A stretch of DNA of 64,000 bases, taken from contig OX465110.1 of the NCBI GenBank assembly GCA_949987565.1, forward strand, positions 17,891,769 to 17,955,768. Reading direction: 5' to 3'. This document shows positions 41,247-53,200 of this stretch, in pieces (position 1 is the first letter of the stretch; each line of letters starts with the position of its first letter). This DNA comes from Luidia sarsii. Its lineage: Eukaryota > Echinodermata > Asteroidea > Paxillosida > Luidiidae. The notes beneath the pieces are model-generated. The model did no database searches and had not been told where the DNA came from. It saw only the letters and a list, made by a program, of their open reading frames with translations. The position numbers were made by a program, and so were the translations under genes.

Positions 41247-44200
41247 GTGAGCATCTTTGAAAGCGCTGATTTTGTTTCATTTTGGTATTTTTAGGTTGTT
41301 GTTTTTTATGGATAGTTGATAAATAGTTCAAATTGAGGCGCGTTCTTCCACTTGATTAGGATGAAAAAGTCCAATTTTGCCGTATAGGCCTATTACTTTC
41401 TTCATTCATTATCAAAAATTAGGATCTTTACGATTGCCCCTCGTAAATTTTGAAATTCCCTTTTTGGTCATTTTAGTCAGTAATAATAATAATAATAATG
41501 GACATTTCTAGAGCGCCAGAATCTGTGTGCAAAGACGCTCAATGCGCTTAACAACATTATACAGAATCAAAGAAAAGACTACATATAAGTATTAATTAGG
41601 AAAACTATGATCAAACAAATATGTTTTGAGAGAGGATTTGAAATGTTTTGAGAGAGGATTTGCAGTTTGCAACAATTTTGCATATTACTGTTCTTAAAGG
41701 CTGCCGCACACGAGAGCTATCTGCTGGGCAAACAATATCTCGAGGTCGTTAGCTCAGCACGTAGCTCACCCTGTGTGCTGAACTTTTGATGAGATTTCTG
41801 CCTCAAGAGGCCGTGAGAGCAATATCTGTCCTGTTTGATTTTTTTCGCCATGGTTGGCCTTAATTCTTTATTACATTCTTATTCTTTATCGTTACACTGA
41901 TTTTCTTTTTGCAGACAAGATTTGCGTTAAGTAGAATGTTTGTGGTGACACCGCGTAACACATCTCTTTTGAGAAGGAATGTGGCTCTGAAAAGAGCCGG
42001 TAACTCGATTCAAGAGAGATGTACGCCCTATACGGTGATAGGGCGTCATCGCAAACCTTCAAATCCTATCTAGGGGTTGGGTCTTTAGGAATTGTAGCAA
42101 ATCATTGCAGCTTGAATTTGTCTTCCTCACCGCAGAAGCCAAAACAAAGTGTCTCGCATGTGGAATCATCTGTACAACAATAATCCTGAGTGCCAAGGTA
42201 CAGTGACATTGATATATAAAAAGGTTTTTTTTTTTTTTACCGCCAAAAAAGAAAACAAAACCATTCAGCCATAGAACTGGCAGAAAAATGACTCCAAATA
42301 ACAGTGTTGTTGACTCGGGTCACTGACCTGAGGCTTGACTTCACTGGACAAAACAATTACTCCAGGCTTGACTTGATTTGATTACAAAAATTACTCGAGA
42401 CTTGACTAAAATTTGACCAAAGTTTGGTTCCAACCAAAAAAGTACAACTTGCTTCTCCAACATTCCCTGAAATTGAATCAAATAGGAAGGGGTAATTTGC
42501 GATAGGGACAGGGATGACAGACAAAGGACAAAGTGGATAGCTGGTAGGGTGGGATCAAATGGAAGGGCAGGGGGTAGGGTAGGGATTCGGTCGTAGAGGG
42601 GGAAAGATCAAAGGGACAGAGTCAAAGAGAGAAGTGGGGTATTATTATTATTATTATTATTATTATTTATTCGGCCAAGGAAAACAAACAAGAAGTACAT
42701 TCAAGGTGAGAAAGGTCATACAGTCTATATCATGGAAATTCAAGATGGGAGATAAATTGATGAATAAATACCAAACAAGGAGACTATTCTATGCTCATGT
42801 ATCAGATATGTGCTAGGTCAGGATGAGAAGGGGAAGATAGAGATGGGACAAGGACTGGGGATGAAGGGGAAGAGATTGGGCAGGAGGGTAAGAGGGAAGG
42901 AGTAAACAAGCAGAGTAAGGACAATCCAATCTAAGATGGCCAGGAGGAACAAAAGTGAAAAACACTGTGACTCAAAAGCCTGTTCCTCCAGTCCTAGGTT
43001 GGTGAATAAATAGCTAACTATAAAGTAAACTTAGTAACTTAGTAAAAACAAGTAAATGGCAATGAACACAAAAGAAGGATTATTGAACACAAAAGAAGGA
43101 TTATTGGTAAACATGCAAAGGTGGGTTTTTTTCCCCCTACTTTTAGATGAAGCCAGATGTGGAAATCTTCTTCAAGGACCCTCTGGAAATTATCAAAACG
43201 CAGCACAATCAGCTTGTACAGGTAAGACCTATTGAAGTAATACAATTATTATAAGGCTCTGATATTTCGATCCTAGCACACCCTTGAGAAAGGTCCTGCT
43301 AGGATCAAAACATTATGATAATTAGAGGAGCTTTTTTTTTTAATGAGCGCACTTTTTTTATAGGCTGCATTTTTCTAGAGTACGATCTTTCCTCATTTAA
43401 TCATGACATAGAGGGCCTAATTAATTTGATTACTAAAAAGGAGAGAAATTGATGATTTTTTTTTTAAATGGTAGCATTTGTCTGGAATACGATCATTCTT
43501 TATCTCTCCAAAGGTGATGGAATTTCAGAAGAACCACCGGCAACATCTGGCCGCCCACAGGAAACAGCAGGTACGTACATATAACAGGGACCGATAACAG
43601 AAGACAGCGCCCTCACCCTCTGCTACCGTCAGAGATTAATCTCGCTCCATTGATTGCATCGACCCATAAGTTGCTCATGCTCAGTTTGAACATGGATAAG
43701 AGCATAGCTGCCAACCATTCCTATTTTGGAGGAATTATTCCTCTCTTTTTTTGTGAAAATGTATAATTTTTTACAAGCTGATCTTGACAAGAGATTCTGA
43801 TTTTTGGATTGGCAATATACACAGGTATTCCTATATGTGACCCGGCACAGCGACATGAGGAATATCCCACCAAAATTCTTTTCGAGTAAACAATGCCTGA
43901 AGTCAAAGTATCTTCTCAATTCGATAAAAAAAACCAATTTTTTGTTTTTTGTATTTTCGGAAAGTTCATGTATTGGAGAGATATTATGTCCAAAGGATTT
44001 TTCCGAAATCCGTCTCTAAAACAAGGATTTTGGGGGAGTGTTTGTGTACTGTTTTTATGAAAATGTTAAATTCCTGCCTTTTTGAATGGCCGCTTTCGAG
44101 GAGTTAGAATGGTGCTGCTATATTGTGTCTGGTACTAAACGAACTAGCGAAGTCCCCTTGTACTATTTACAACAAAGTTCACGCGGAAATAATTTTGATA

Positions 44201-47200
44201 TCATTTGAAAGCTAATGGTATACTCTTTCACATCATTATAAAATCTCAAAATCTCAAAAGTGGGGGTTATTCCTCATTATGCTGTGCCGGGTCACATATG
44301 TACTTTGCTCTGTGATACCGCTTTGTTAGCAGAAGTAGTCCTAATTTCCTTTAAGACGGGTTGGCAGCTATGTAAGAGGTTCCCAGTCTCTCTACTGCCA
44401 CCGTTAGAAATTAAACTAATTTCATGGCGCCTGCACCCTGGCAAAGACTCATTGACTAGTTGGGAAGGCCACCATCTAAGGGACGGATAGCTCAGATGGC
44501 AAGAGAGCCAGTAGGCAAAACCAGAGGTCTCAGGTTCACATGCCGGTCCAATCAAAGTTTTCTTTGCCATTTGTCAAAATTCAAAAAATCATTACCCGTA
44601 CTTACTTTTAGAAATCCTCTTTGTCCTTAATTTGTATGGCATCTGTGTCCTCATTGCTCTCCCCTTCCTGTTTGGTTTTGTCCCTGTCATTCTGCCACTG
44701 GGCAAGGTCCTGCTAGGATGGAAACGTCGGGCCCTCCTAATTTTTTAGGCATCGAATAAAAAGTTAAAGGGTCTGACCTTCCGATCCCAGCAGAACCTTT
44801 TTTTTCCCCTCTTTCTTCCTTTGGGAGAGGTCCAGCTAGGATCAAGCCCTCTTCAACATTTTAGGTTTGCTTTTTATTGGTCATGTGAGTCAGTATAAGT
44901 GCTTCCCAACATCTTAGCCTTAACTCAAGTTGTTTCTAACAAAAGGGAAAACATGTTCGATTTCTCTTTAATTTATTTATTTATTTATTAAATACATTTT
45001 TAAAGCGCAAATTCCATTATGCATGTTCAAATGCACTGTACATACAAAGTAACAGATGCCATAAAATAACGTTAAAACAAAAATTACAATAATTAACCTA
45101 AAATGCACTTTCTGATACATACAAAATTTTAAACAATTAGAAAGGCATTCAGTATTATACATATATATGAATGGCAGATACCATTAAACATAAAATAAAT
45201 AAGTAGATATTGGTCAAAAGTAAAATTACTTAATACACCAAGCATGTAAAATGAAAATTAAAACATAAAAAGATCAAATAAAATTTGATGAAAGATTAAC
45301 ATTACAGACACAATAAAAGTAAAAAATGTGCCCTGTGAACCGCAGGCAACCCCGCTTAGTTTAGTCAAGGAATCATTATAATCCCAGGCAATAGCCTGTA
45401 TTTTTTTCATTATTTCTTCTCCTTTTCTTCCTCACATCCCGATTTCTCGCATTTTATCGCTCGTTCCCTCGTTTAGCAAGAGGCCAAGTGGCTGTCGAGG
45501 TTGGAGGCCACCAAGCGACAGTTGGACTCAGCCCTGGAATTGGAGAGGTAGGACCAAGAACAGCTCAAGTCCTGGCCTGCCTTAATTTATTACTGTGTTA
45601 TTACAGGCATGCAACTTTTCCGCGGAAAATTCGGCTGTATTTTTAATTCGGCCGTAAAAAAAAAAAACTGTAAAAAAAAAAGAAGAAAAAAAAAGGATCT
45701 TTCTTCTCCCCTAACTATCATTTAACACACATGCTGAGATCAGGTTAAAAACTTTGATGTTTACTTTTCATTTTGTGTAAACAAATTCAATTTTCTGGGT
45801 GTATGCCATGAAAAAGGTTAAAATCTGTCACTCAGCTTAAAGTCATAAGTGGTCCAAAACTGCTCAGAATGCACCACAAAGCATCTAGAATGCAAACCCC
45901 ATGCCGTAAGGGCTTTGTGCTCACAGTTTCATTCGGACATTTTCCTCTTTTTTTTTAACAATTCAAGAGTTGCATGGCTGGTTATTATGATTATCTTTAT
46001 GGATTTTAAATGTCTAATGTGAAAATGATTATTATGAATACGTCTAATATGTTGAATATGATTAAGATTAAGTTTCATTTTGTAAAGCAAATTGTGGAAT
46101 CTTTGATTCGTAATGCACAGACTGTACAATTTACAAATGCAGTTTATTATTATTACTATTATTATTGCAGAGATTCTGGGATTTTTTTCAATGAAATCAA
46201 AAGCCATGATAGCCAGTGCAATCATAATGACTCATTACCCTCCATGTAAGGACTGCGGAGCTCTATGCGCTAGACCACTGGTCCGTTTCACCATAGGCCT
46301 GGGTGGGTTCAAACCCAGTCCAGTCTGTGGTATTTTCATATAACCGTTTTTCGGTTTGTTTGAATTTGCCAGACGCTTACAAGAGGAGAACAGCAGACTA
46401 CGGCGCCTACTCAGTGGCTCCTCAGGACCGGGAGGTGCTGCTAAGTGCTCCTACAGGTGGGCCCTCAATCCGAGCATTCCTAGTACCACTGGTTCCATCT
46501 TAAAGGTTGCACTCCGAAGTACAATGTTGGCTGCTACTACCAAACTACGGTAGTGAAAGCTGGAATTCGAAGAAGGCAGATCAGAATAGAATAGAATCTT
46601 TTGAACTTTGGGTGTGGAGGAGGCTTTTCCGAATTCCATGGACTGCAAGGAAAACAAACAGCTGGGTCTTGAATCAAGTAAATACTAAAAAATCTCTTCT
46701 GAACTTCATAGACAAGGGTAGATTGACTTACTTCGGTCATATCATGAGAGCTGACAACAGCCTTGAAAAGATTATCATGCAAGGAAAGATGGAGGGCAAA
46801 AGGGGACGCGGAAGACCAAGAACAAGATGGTGGGACAACATTCTGGCAAGAGTGGGCCGACCCCCCATAGAGACAATTCGAACAACAACGGACAGATCAG
46901 CATGGAGGCTACTTGTCAACATGGTCACCAGGGGCCGAAACCGACCTGATGGAAATAGATAGATAGACAAACAGCAGAACATCTTCTGTAATCCTGGTGC
47001 ATTGCCAGTGCAGAATTTCAACCCGTGGAACATCTTCTGTAATCTCGATACTTTGTGCAATGCCAGTGCAGCAGTTTACAAAATTCCAAACTGTGGAAGA
47101 TTTTCTGCAATATTGGTGATTTGTACAAAGCCAGTGCAACACTTTACAACTTGTGGAACATCTTCTGTATTCTCCTTGCATTGTACGATGCCAGTGCAGA

Positions 47201-50200
47201 CTTTCACAGAATTTCAACCTGTGAAACATCTTCTGTAATCTCAATATAGTAAGGTTTGCGGTGACACCCTGTATCAGGTCTCTTAAAGGAAGAGGTGTGG
47301 TTCTGAAAAGAACCTGAGTGGTAACTCAGAACCACACCTCTTCCTTTGAGAGACCTGATACATGGTGTCACTGCAAACCTTCTTATATTGATTCACCCAC
47401 CATGCAAAGCCTTAAGTCTTATTTATTCTGTAATCTTGGTGCATTATATAATACCAGTGCAGCAATTTACATAATGTCAGCCTGTGAAATGTCTTCTGTA
47501 ATCCCAGTACTTTGTACAATGCCAGTGCAGCATTTTACAGAATTTCAACCCGTGGAACACATCTGTGTGATTGATACAAGCACACTCAGCAAACTTGAAA
47601 CCATCAACACTTCTGGCAATCTTTGTGTGCATTACTGTGATGGTGCACTACAGCAAACCGGCTGAGATGACTTCAGAGGCAATAAAGAATTAGTTCCCTC
47701 ACCCATTTCTCTCTTTCTCGCTATTCATTCAGACCTGGAACTCCTGGCGGTGTTCTGGCCAACGCCAGCATTCCGCCGAATGTGCGCAACATGGGTAAGT
47801 GGAATAACTTCAAGACATGGTCTTGCCCAACTCGACATGCAATTAATTAAGTACCGAGTGGAAGGTTTGCGGTGACACCATGTAACACATCTTGAAGGAG
47901 GGTGTGGCTCTGAAAAGTGCCGGTAACTCAACGTTTCGGGCAGTGTATACTCTGCATTGAGTTACCGGCTCTTTTCAGAGCCACACATGCTCCTTCAAGA
48001 TGTGTTACATAGTGTCACCGCAAAACCTTCCACTTGGTACTTCCACCATGCAAACCTTCCACTTGGTACTTCCACCATGCAAACCTTCCACTTGGTACTT
48101 CCACCATGCAAACCTTCCACTTGGTACTTCCACCATGCAAACCTTCCACTTGGTACTTCCACCGTGCAAACCATCCACTTGGTACATCCACCATGCAAAC
48201 CTTCCACTTGGTACATCCACCATGCAAACCTTCCACTTGGTACTTCCACCATGCAAACCTTCCACTTGGTACATCCACCATGCAAACCTTCCACTTGGTA
48301 CATCCACCATGCAAACCTTCCACTTGGTACTTCCAACGTGCAAACCACTTGGTACTTCCACCATGCAAACCTTCCACTTGGTACATCCACCATGCAAACC
48401 TTCCACTTGGTACATCCACCATGCAAACCTTCCACTTGGTACATCCACCATGCAAACCTTCCACTTGGTACATCCACCATGCAAACCTTCCACTTGGTAC
48501 ATCCACCATGCAAACCTTCAAGTCTTATCTAAACACTGCATGCTCAGTGCTCAGCACTGAGTCAGATTATAGCAGCTAGATGCACTCCCAGTTTCACACC
48601 ATGGCAGTGCGGTAAGCTTGCGTTCAGCCACTGCGAAAATCTAAGCCGTGAAAATTGGGTGAATATTGTCATGTTGCCACGAAAAACCAAATTCATAATG
48701 ATCATTTTTAGAGTGAATTTACCCTGAGCATTTCACCTAATCTGACCTGCACTTAAAAAAATCACCACATATCTGCCAGGCAGTTGTCTAGTCTGCGGAA
48801 TTGTACACCACCAGGCCGGTGCGTTGCAGCCATTTTACCACCACGAATGTGGCCTTGAATCTGACCACTGGTGAAACCGCCACGAAAAGCCGGTGGAGAG
48901 CATTTGAGCATGAAAATGTGGTGAAACTGCAGCGAATTTTTTCTTTTCGCGGCAACGTGACATGTTCCGCCCTATTTTCACGGGGGTTTGGATGTGCACA
49001 GTTGTCATTGCCTGTCTAGTCCTCGAGAATTAAGGCACTCTGATATAATGTTGTTTCCCGTCTCTTATCTCACTCACCAGTCTATCAGAATTCGTCCCAG
49101 TCCATGAGCAGGTCCTCCTCCCCTTACAACAGGTAAACCAACCTTATTGCCGCTTTCCAACAGCACCACCCGCCTTTCTGTGCCCATGAATGCCGCACAG
49201 GGTTTGTTGTTGTTGCTGTAATGTGCCATTGTGCCAAGCTCACTAATCAGTCGTGCACAATGAATACCTGCGAAGTAAATCAGTAAGAGTTCTTAGTTAT
49301 GTGGCTGATTTCGCCATACCCATCCTAGCTTACGATCCATTGCAAGACGATGAGTGATGCACAGAAACCAGGAGTAGGGTAGGGATAAGTGAGAAGAGGG
49401 GGAAAGATCAAAGAGAGAAGTAAACACAAAAGAAGGATTATCAGAAAGCTGCATGGTGTTAGTCATTACCCTCCTAGATGTTGAGACCATGTGGTTGAAT
49501 AGTCCGAAGACGCTTCATCCACATTTTATCACGGCTAAGACGGACAGCATTACTACGGTGACCAAGGGATTCTATGCCCAGTACACTCATATCTGATATC
49601 GAATGATCAGGGAGATTGAAGTAATACCCAACAGGGGTGTCCATTTTACCGGTTTTGATTGTAGACCTATGGCCATAGATACGTTTTTTGAGGGTGTTTT
49701 TGGTCTCGCCAACATACTGAGTATTACAAACTTTAAATTGAGTTACAATGTGTGGCAAGGCTTTGTGGAATCCAGCCCTGGATGCATCAAAGTGAGGAGC
49801 GCCTGTACCTACAACCCAGAGCTCCTTGGGTTCGAGTCCCTACGCGCACAGATTATCTTTCTCCCACTTTAACAACGGAAAATATGATGTGCTGAGACAT
49901 TGATTGACCGTTTTTTCATAATGCTTCTCTATTTCAAATCTATCTCCTATCGTGTCCCCAATCCTAGCCGACTTCAGCAAGTTGAGGGCTCCAAGACACC
50001 TCAAAGTGTGAGTACACTCTGGCTGAGACTGACAAGAGAATGATTTCCTAAAAAAAAAAAAATAGGAAGGCCTGACTTTTCAATCCTAGCGGGACCTTTT
50101 TTTCAAAGGCTTTCTCTGCCTCCAAGAAAGGATCGGAAACCTTTAGGACCTCCTAATCAAATGCGATTGGAACACGGCAAGAGTGTTTTGGAAGCTGTCA

Positions 50201-53200
50201 GTGTACTGTCTGAAAGATTCAGACTGTACTGAATATCAGGGGATATGCAAGAGATGTCCAGCTCAATCCGCCTGTAGTCTGACTAGGGTCTTTGACAAAG
50301 ATTCTTGGCCTTCCCAGAGTGTATCAACTGCTTATCGCTTTAAGCTCTATGCAATTCAAAGAGGTTTTGCCCTTAATACTCGACGTGATAAACACTGAGT
50401 GCTCAGTGCTTTCCCTGCTGCCTGATGAAAAATATTTCAGGCAGCTCGGGTGGGATTCGAACCCACGACTCCCGAATTCTAGTACGGACGTCTTAACCAC
50501 TGGACCATCGAGGTCGTGTGGTGGATTCGAATAATGTACAGCAGCGGGTACCGCGTTGCATCATAGATATAACGTGATGTTTGCGTCGAGGAGAATGTAA
50601 TTCAAAGAGGTTTTGCCCTTACTCGACGTGATAAACACTGGGTGCTCAGTGCTTTGCCCGGTGCCTCGACCTAAACATCATGTTATATCTATTAAGTTCT
50701 TATGGTTTTTTCGCCGGGGCCTTTTTTTTTCCACAGCAACCCGTGACGCCAACACGCACCCCGCCCGGCCCAGCCAGGTACAGCATTCGCACTCCGCCCG
50801 TCAACGGCAGAATAGGTAATGGCCCCCTGCAGTCCGCACCGATGATCGCTCCAGTTTTCGTCACTGGCAGACGCAATTTTTTCAGGAAGTTGTCACAATA
50901 TCAGGCAGTCCGTGCAATCTTAGCGCTCACAAAAAAAATCAGCTGTTCGGAAATTTGTTGGAGAGTTCCTTTTTTTTTTACAAATACTGAAAAAAAAGGT
51001 TGGCCTTTAATTTTGCTTTCACGTTTTTTTCTCATGACATGGTTGAAAGATTGACAAACTATTACGCAGGAGTGTGATTCTATATATACACGTTAAGTGC
51101 ATGTTCTTCGGGATCCGTCAAGCTCACTGGACATTCTGCATTGCCTCTTCTCTTTCCCCACCGGCTGACCTCTGTAGGAACTTGCAACACTCCGACAGGG
51201 AACATGACCCTGACCCCGGGCGGTACGCTGATCAGGTAGGAGAACAGTCTCTGCATCTGTCTTTGCCCAGCCCCTAAGGTTCCCCGTTAAACCACACCCC
51301 CCCCCCTAAAGACAGTCCCAGATAGCGCAGCATTCGCCAGTACAGCCAACTACACGGCCCATCATGGAACATTGCTCTCATAGTTGGGCCGGTGCATCTG
51401 CCTGTCACTTGTCCCAGTTGAATCGGGTGCAGAGAGGCGGATTGTTATTAGCCTTGTCGGCAAGGAGCTTGGGTCGTCACTGCAACCCCTCGCCCATAGT
51501 AGGATGGTGGCCACCCTGAGTCTCCTCTATCGATATTTCCATGGAAGGCGTTCCTCTGCTCTTGTCGACTTGGACCCCCCCAGTCAGGATATTTAAGGGA
51601 GCAACCAGCTGGCTGTTTGCCTGCTCTCATCCGTACACTCTATCTATCCCAAGGTGTAGAACAAAGAGGTGTCAGAACAGCTTCTTCCCGCATTCAGCCT
51701 CTCTCTGGAATTCCCTTTCTGGTTCATGTTTTTCCCCCAGCCTACGATCTTGCCCTTTTTAAGAGGAATGTCAATTCCTATCTCCAGCCTTCCTGAGTCC
51801 CTCTCTATCTCCCTCTTTCCTTATTGCCCTTAACCTTGAGTGGCTTTGTTGCCTTGTTTTGGGCGAATTTGTATTTTTTTTTAAATACCAAAAAATAGTC
51901 CAAGAAGACACTTGAAGTTTCAGCCAAACCCGACGAGTGAGTCTCGTGATAGAATAGTGCGAGCAAAATCTGCAAGGGTGAAAACAATTGTGACCCGGCA
52001 CAGCGACATGAGGAATATCCCACCAAAACACTTTTCGAGTAAACAACGCCTGAAGTCAAAGTATCTTCTCAATTCAATTGAAAATCAATTTTTATTTTTT
52101 TTTGTATTTTCGGAAAGTTAATGTAATGGAGGATATTATGTCCAAAGGATTTTTCCGAAATCCGTCTCTAAATGTTAGAAAAACAAGGATTTCGGGGGAG
52201 TGTTTGTGTACTGTTTTCATGAAAATATAAAGAACCTGCATTTTTGAATGGACGCTTTCGAGGAGTTAGACTGATGCTGCTATATTGTGTCTGGTGCCAA
52301 ATGAACGAGCGAAGTCTCCTTGTACTATTTACAACAAAGTTCATACAGAAATAAATTTGATATCATTCAAAAGCTAATGGTATACTTTTTCACATCATTA
52401 GAAAATCTTAAAATCTAGAAAGTGGGGGTTATTCCTCATTATGCTGTGCCGGGTCACAATTGTAGCTCGCTGGTCTTCAGAATGGCAGTTTAAATTCCAG
52501 TTCTCTGAGGAAACTAATTGAGTGAGTGCAGTAGGATGGTTTCTTGGGAAGATCTACTCCCAGTTATAGCTGTTAGAGTAACTTAGTCTGTTTCCGTATT
52601 CTTTTGTTGACCTGCCAGGTCAGCCAATACTCCGGGGGGCCTCATGGAGATGTCAACCCCACAGAGTTCCCCCATGAACCTCAGCCCTGCTTCCTCCAGG
52701 TCAGTCATAGGAGCAACTCGGAAAATCGGGAAATTTGTGAAATCCCTTTAAGAAACCGGTAGCTGTTTATTTCGTAACCAAAACCTGACCTGGGGAAGAA
52801 ATGCTTTGGAAAGGAAAGGAATGGGAAGGAAAATTAATAGAAGGAATAAAAGGGATGGGAAAAGAAGGCAAGGAAAGGCAAGGCAAGGGAAAGGCAGGGA
52901 AGGGAAGGGAAGGAAAGGGAGGGAAAAAAAGGGAAGAGAAAGGAATAAAAGGGAAGGGAAGGCGGCAAATGAATAAAATGGAAAAGAAGGGAAGGGATGG
53001 GAAGGGAAGGGAAGGGAAGGGAAGGGAAGGGAAGGGAAGGGAAGGGAAGGGAAGGGAAAAAAAGGGAAGGGAAGGGAAAAGAAGGGAAAGGAAGGGCTGG
53101 GAAAAGAAGGGAATAAAAGGGAAGGGAATAAAAGGGAAGGGAAGGGAAATGAATAGAAGGAAAGGAATGGGAAGGGAAGGGTAAAAGTGAAGGGGAAGGA

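Noticed and set aside
41241..41260. Stop after KDGEHL as the true end of a 40-residue RING protein
   Set aside because: The open frame simply reads through a consensus GTGAGC donor; the RING needs the CLAC ligands from the next exon.
46507..46962. Alternative long exon of the RNF212B-like gene
   Set aside because: The encoded protein is the end of a LINE reverse transcriptase, not family sequence.
47915..47965. Hammerhead-like motif in the 47.9-kb element
   Set aside because: GAAACGTTGAG and part of stem II are present, but the CUGAUGA strand is missing.
47957..48579. Six overlapping ORFs of 165-191 codons
   Set aside because: Artefacts of a 29-bp tandem repeat that lacks stops in most frames.
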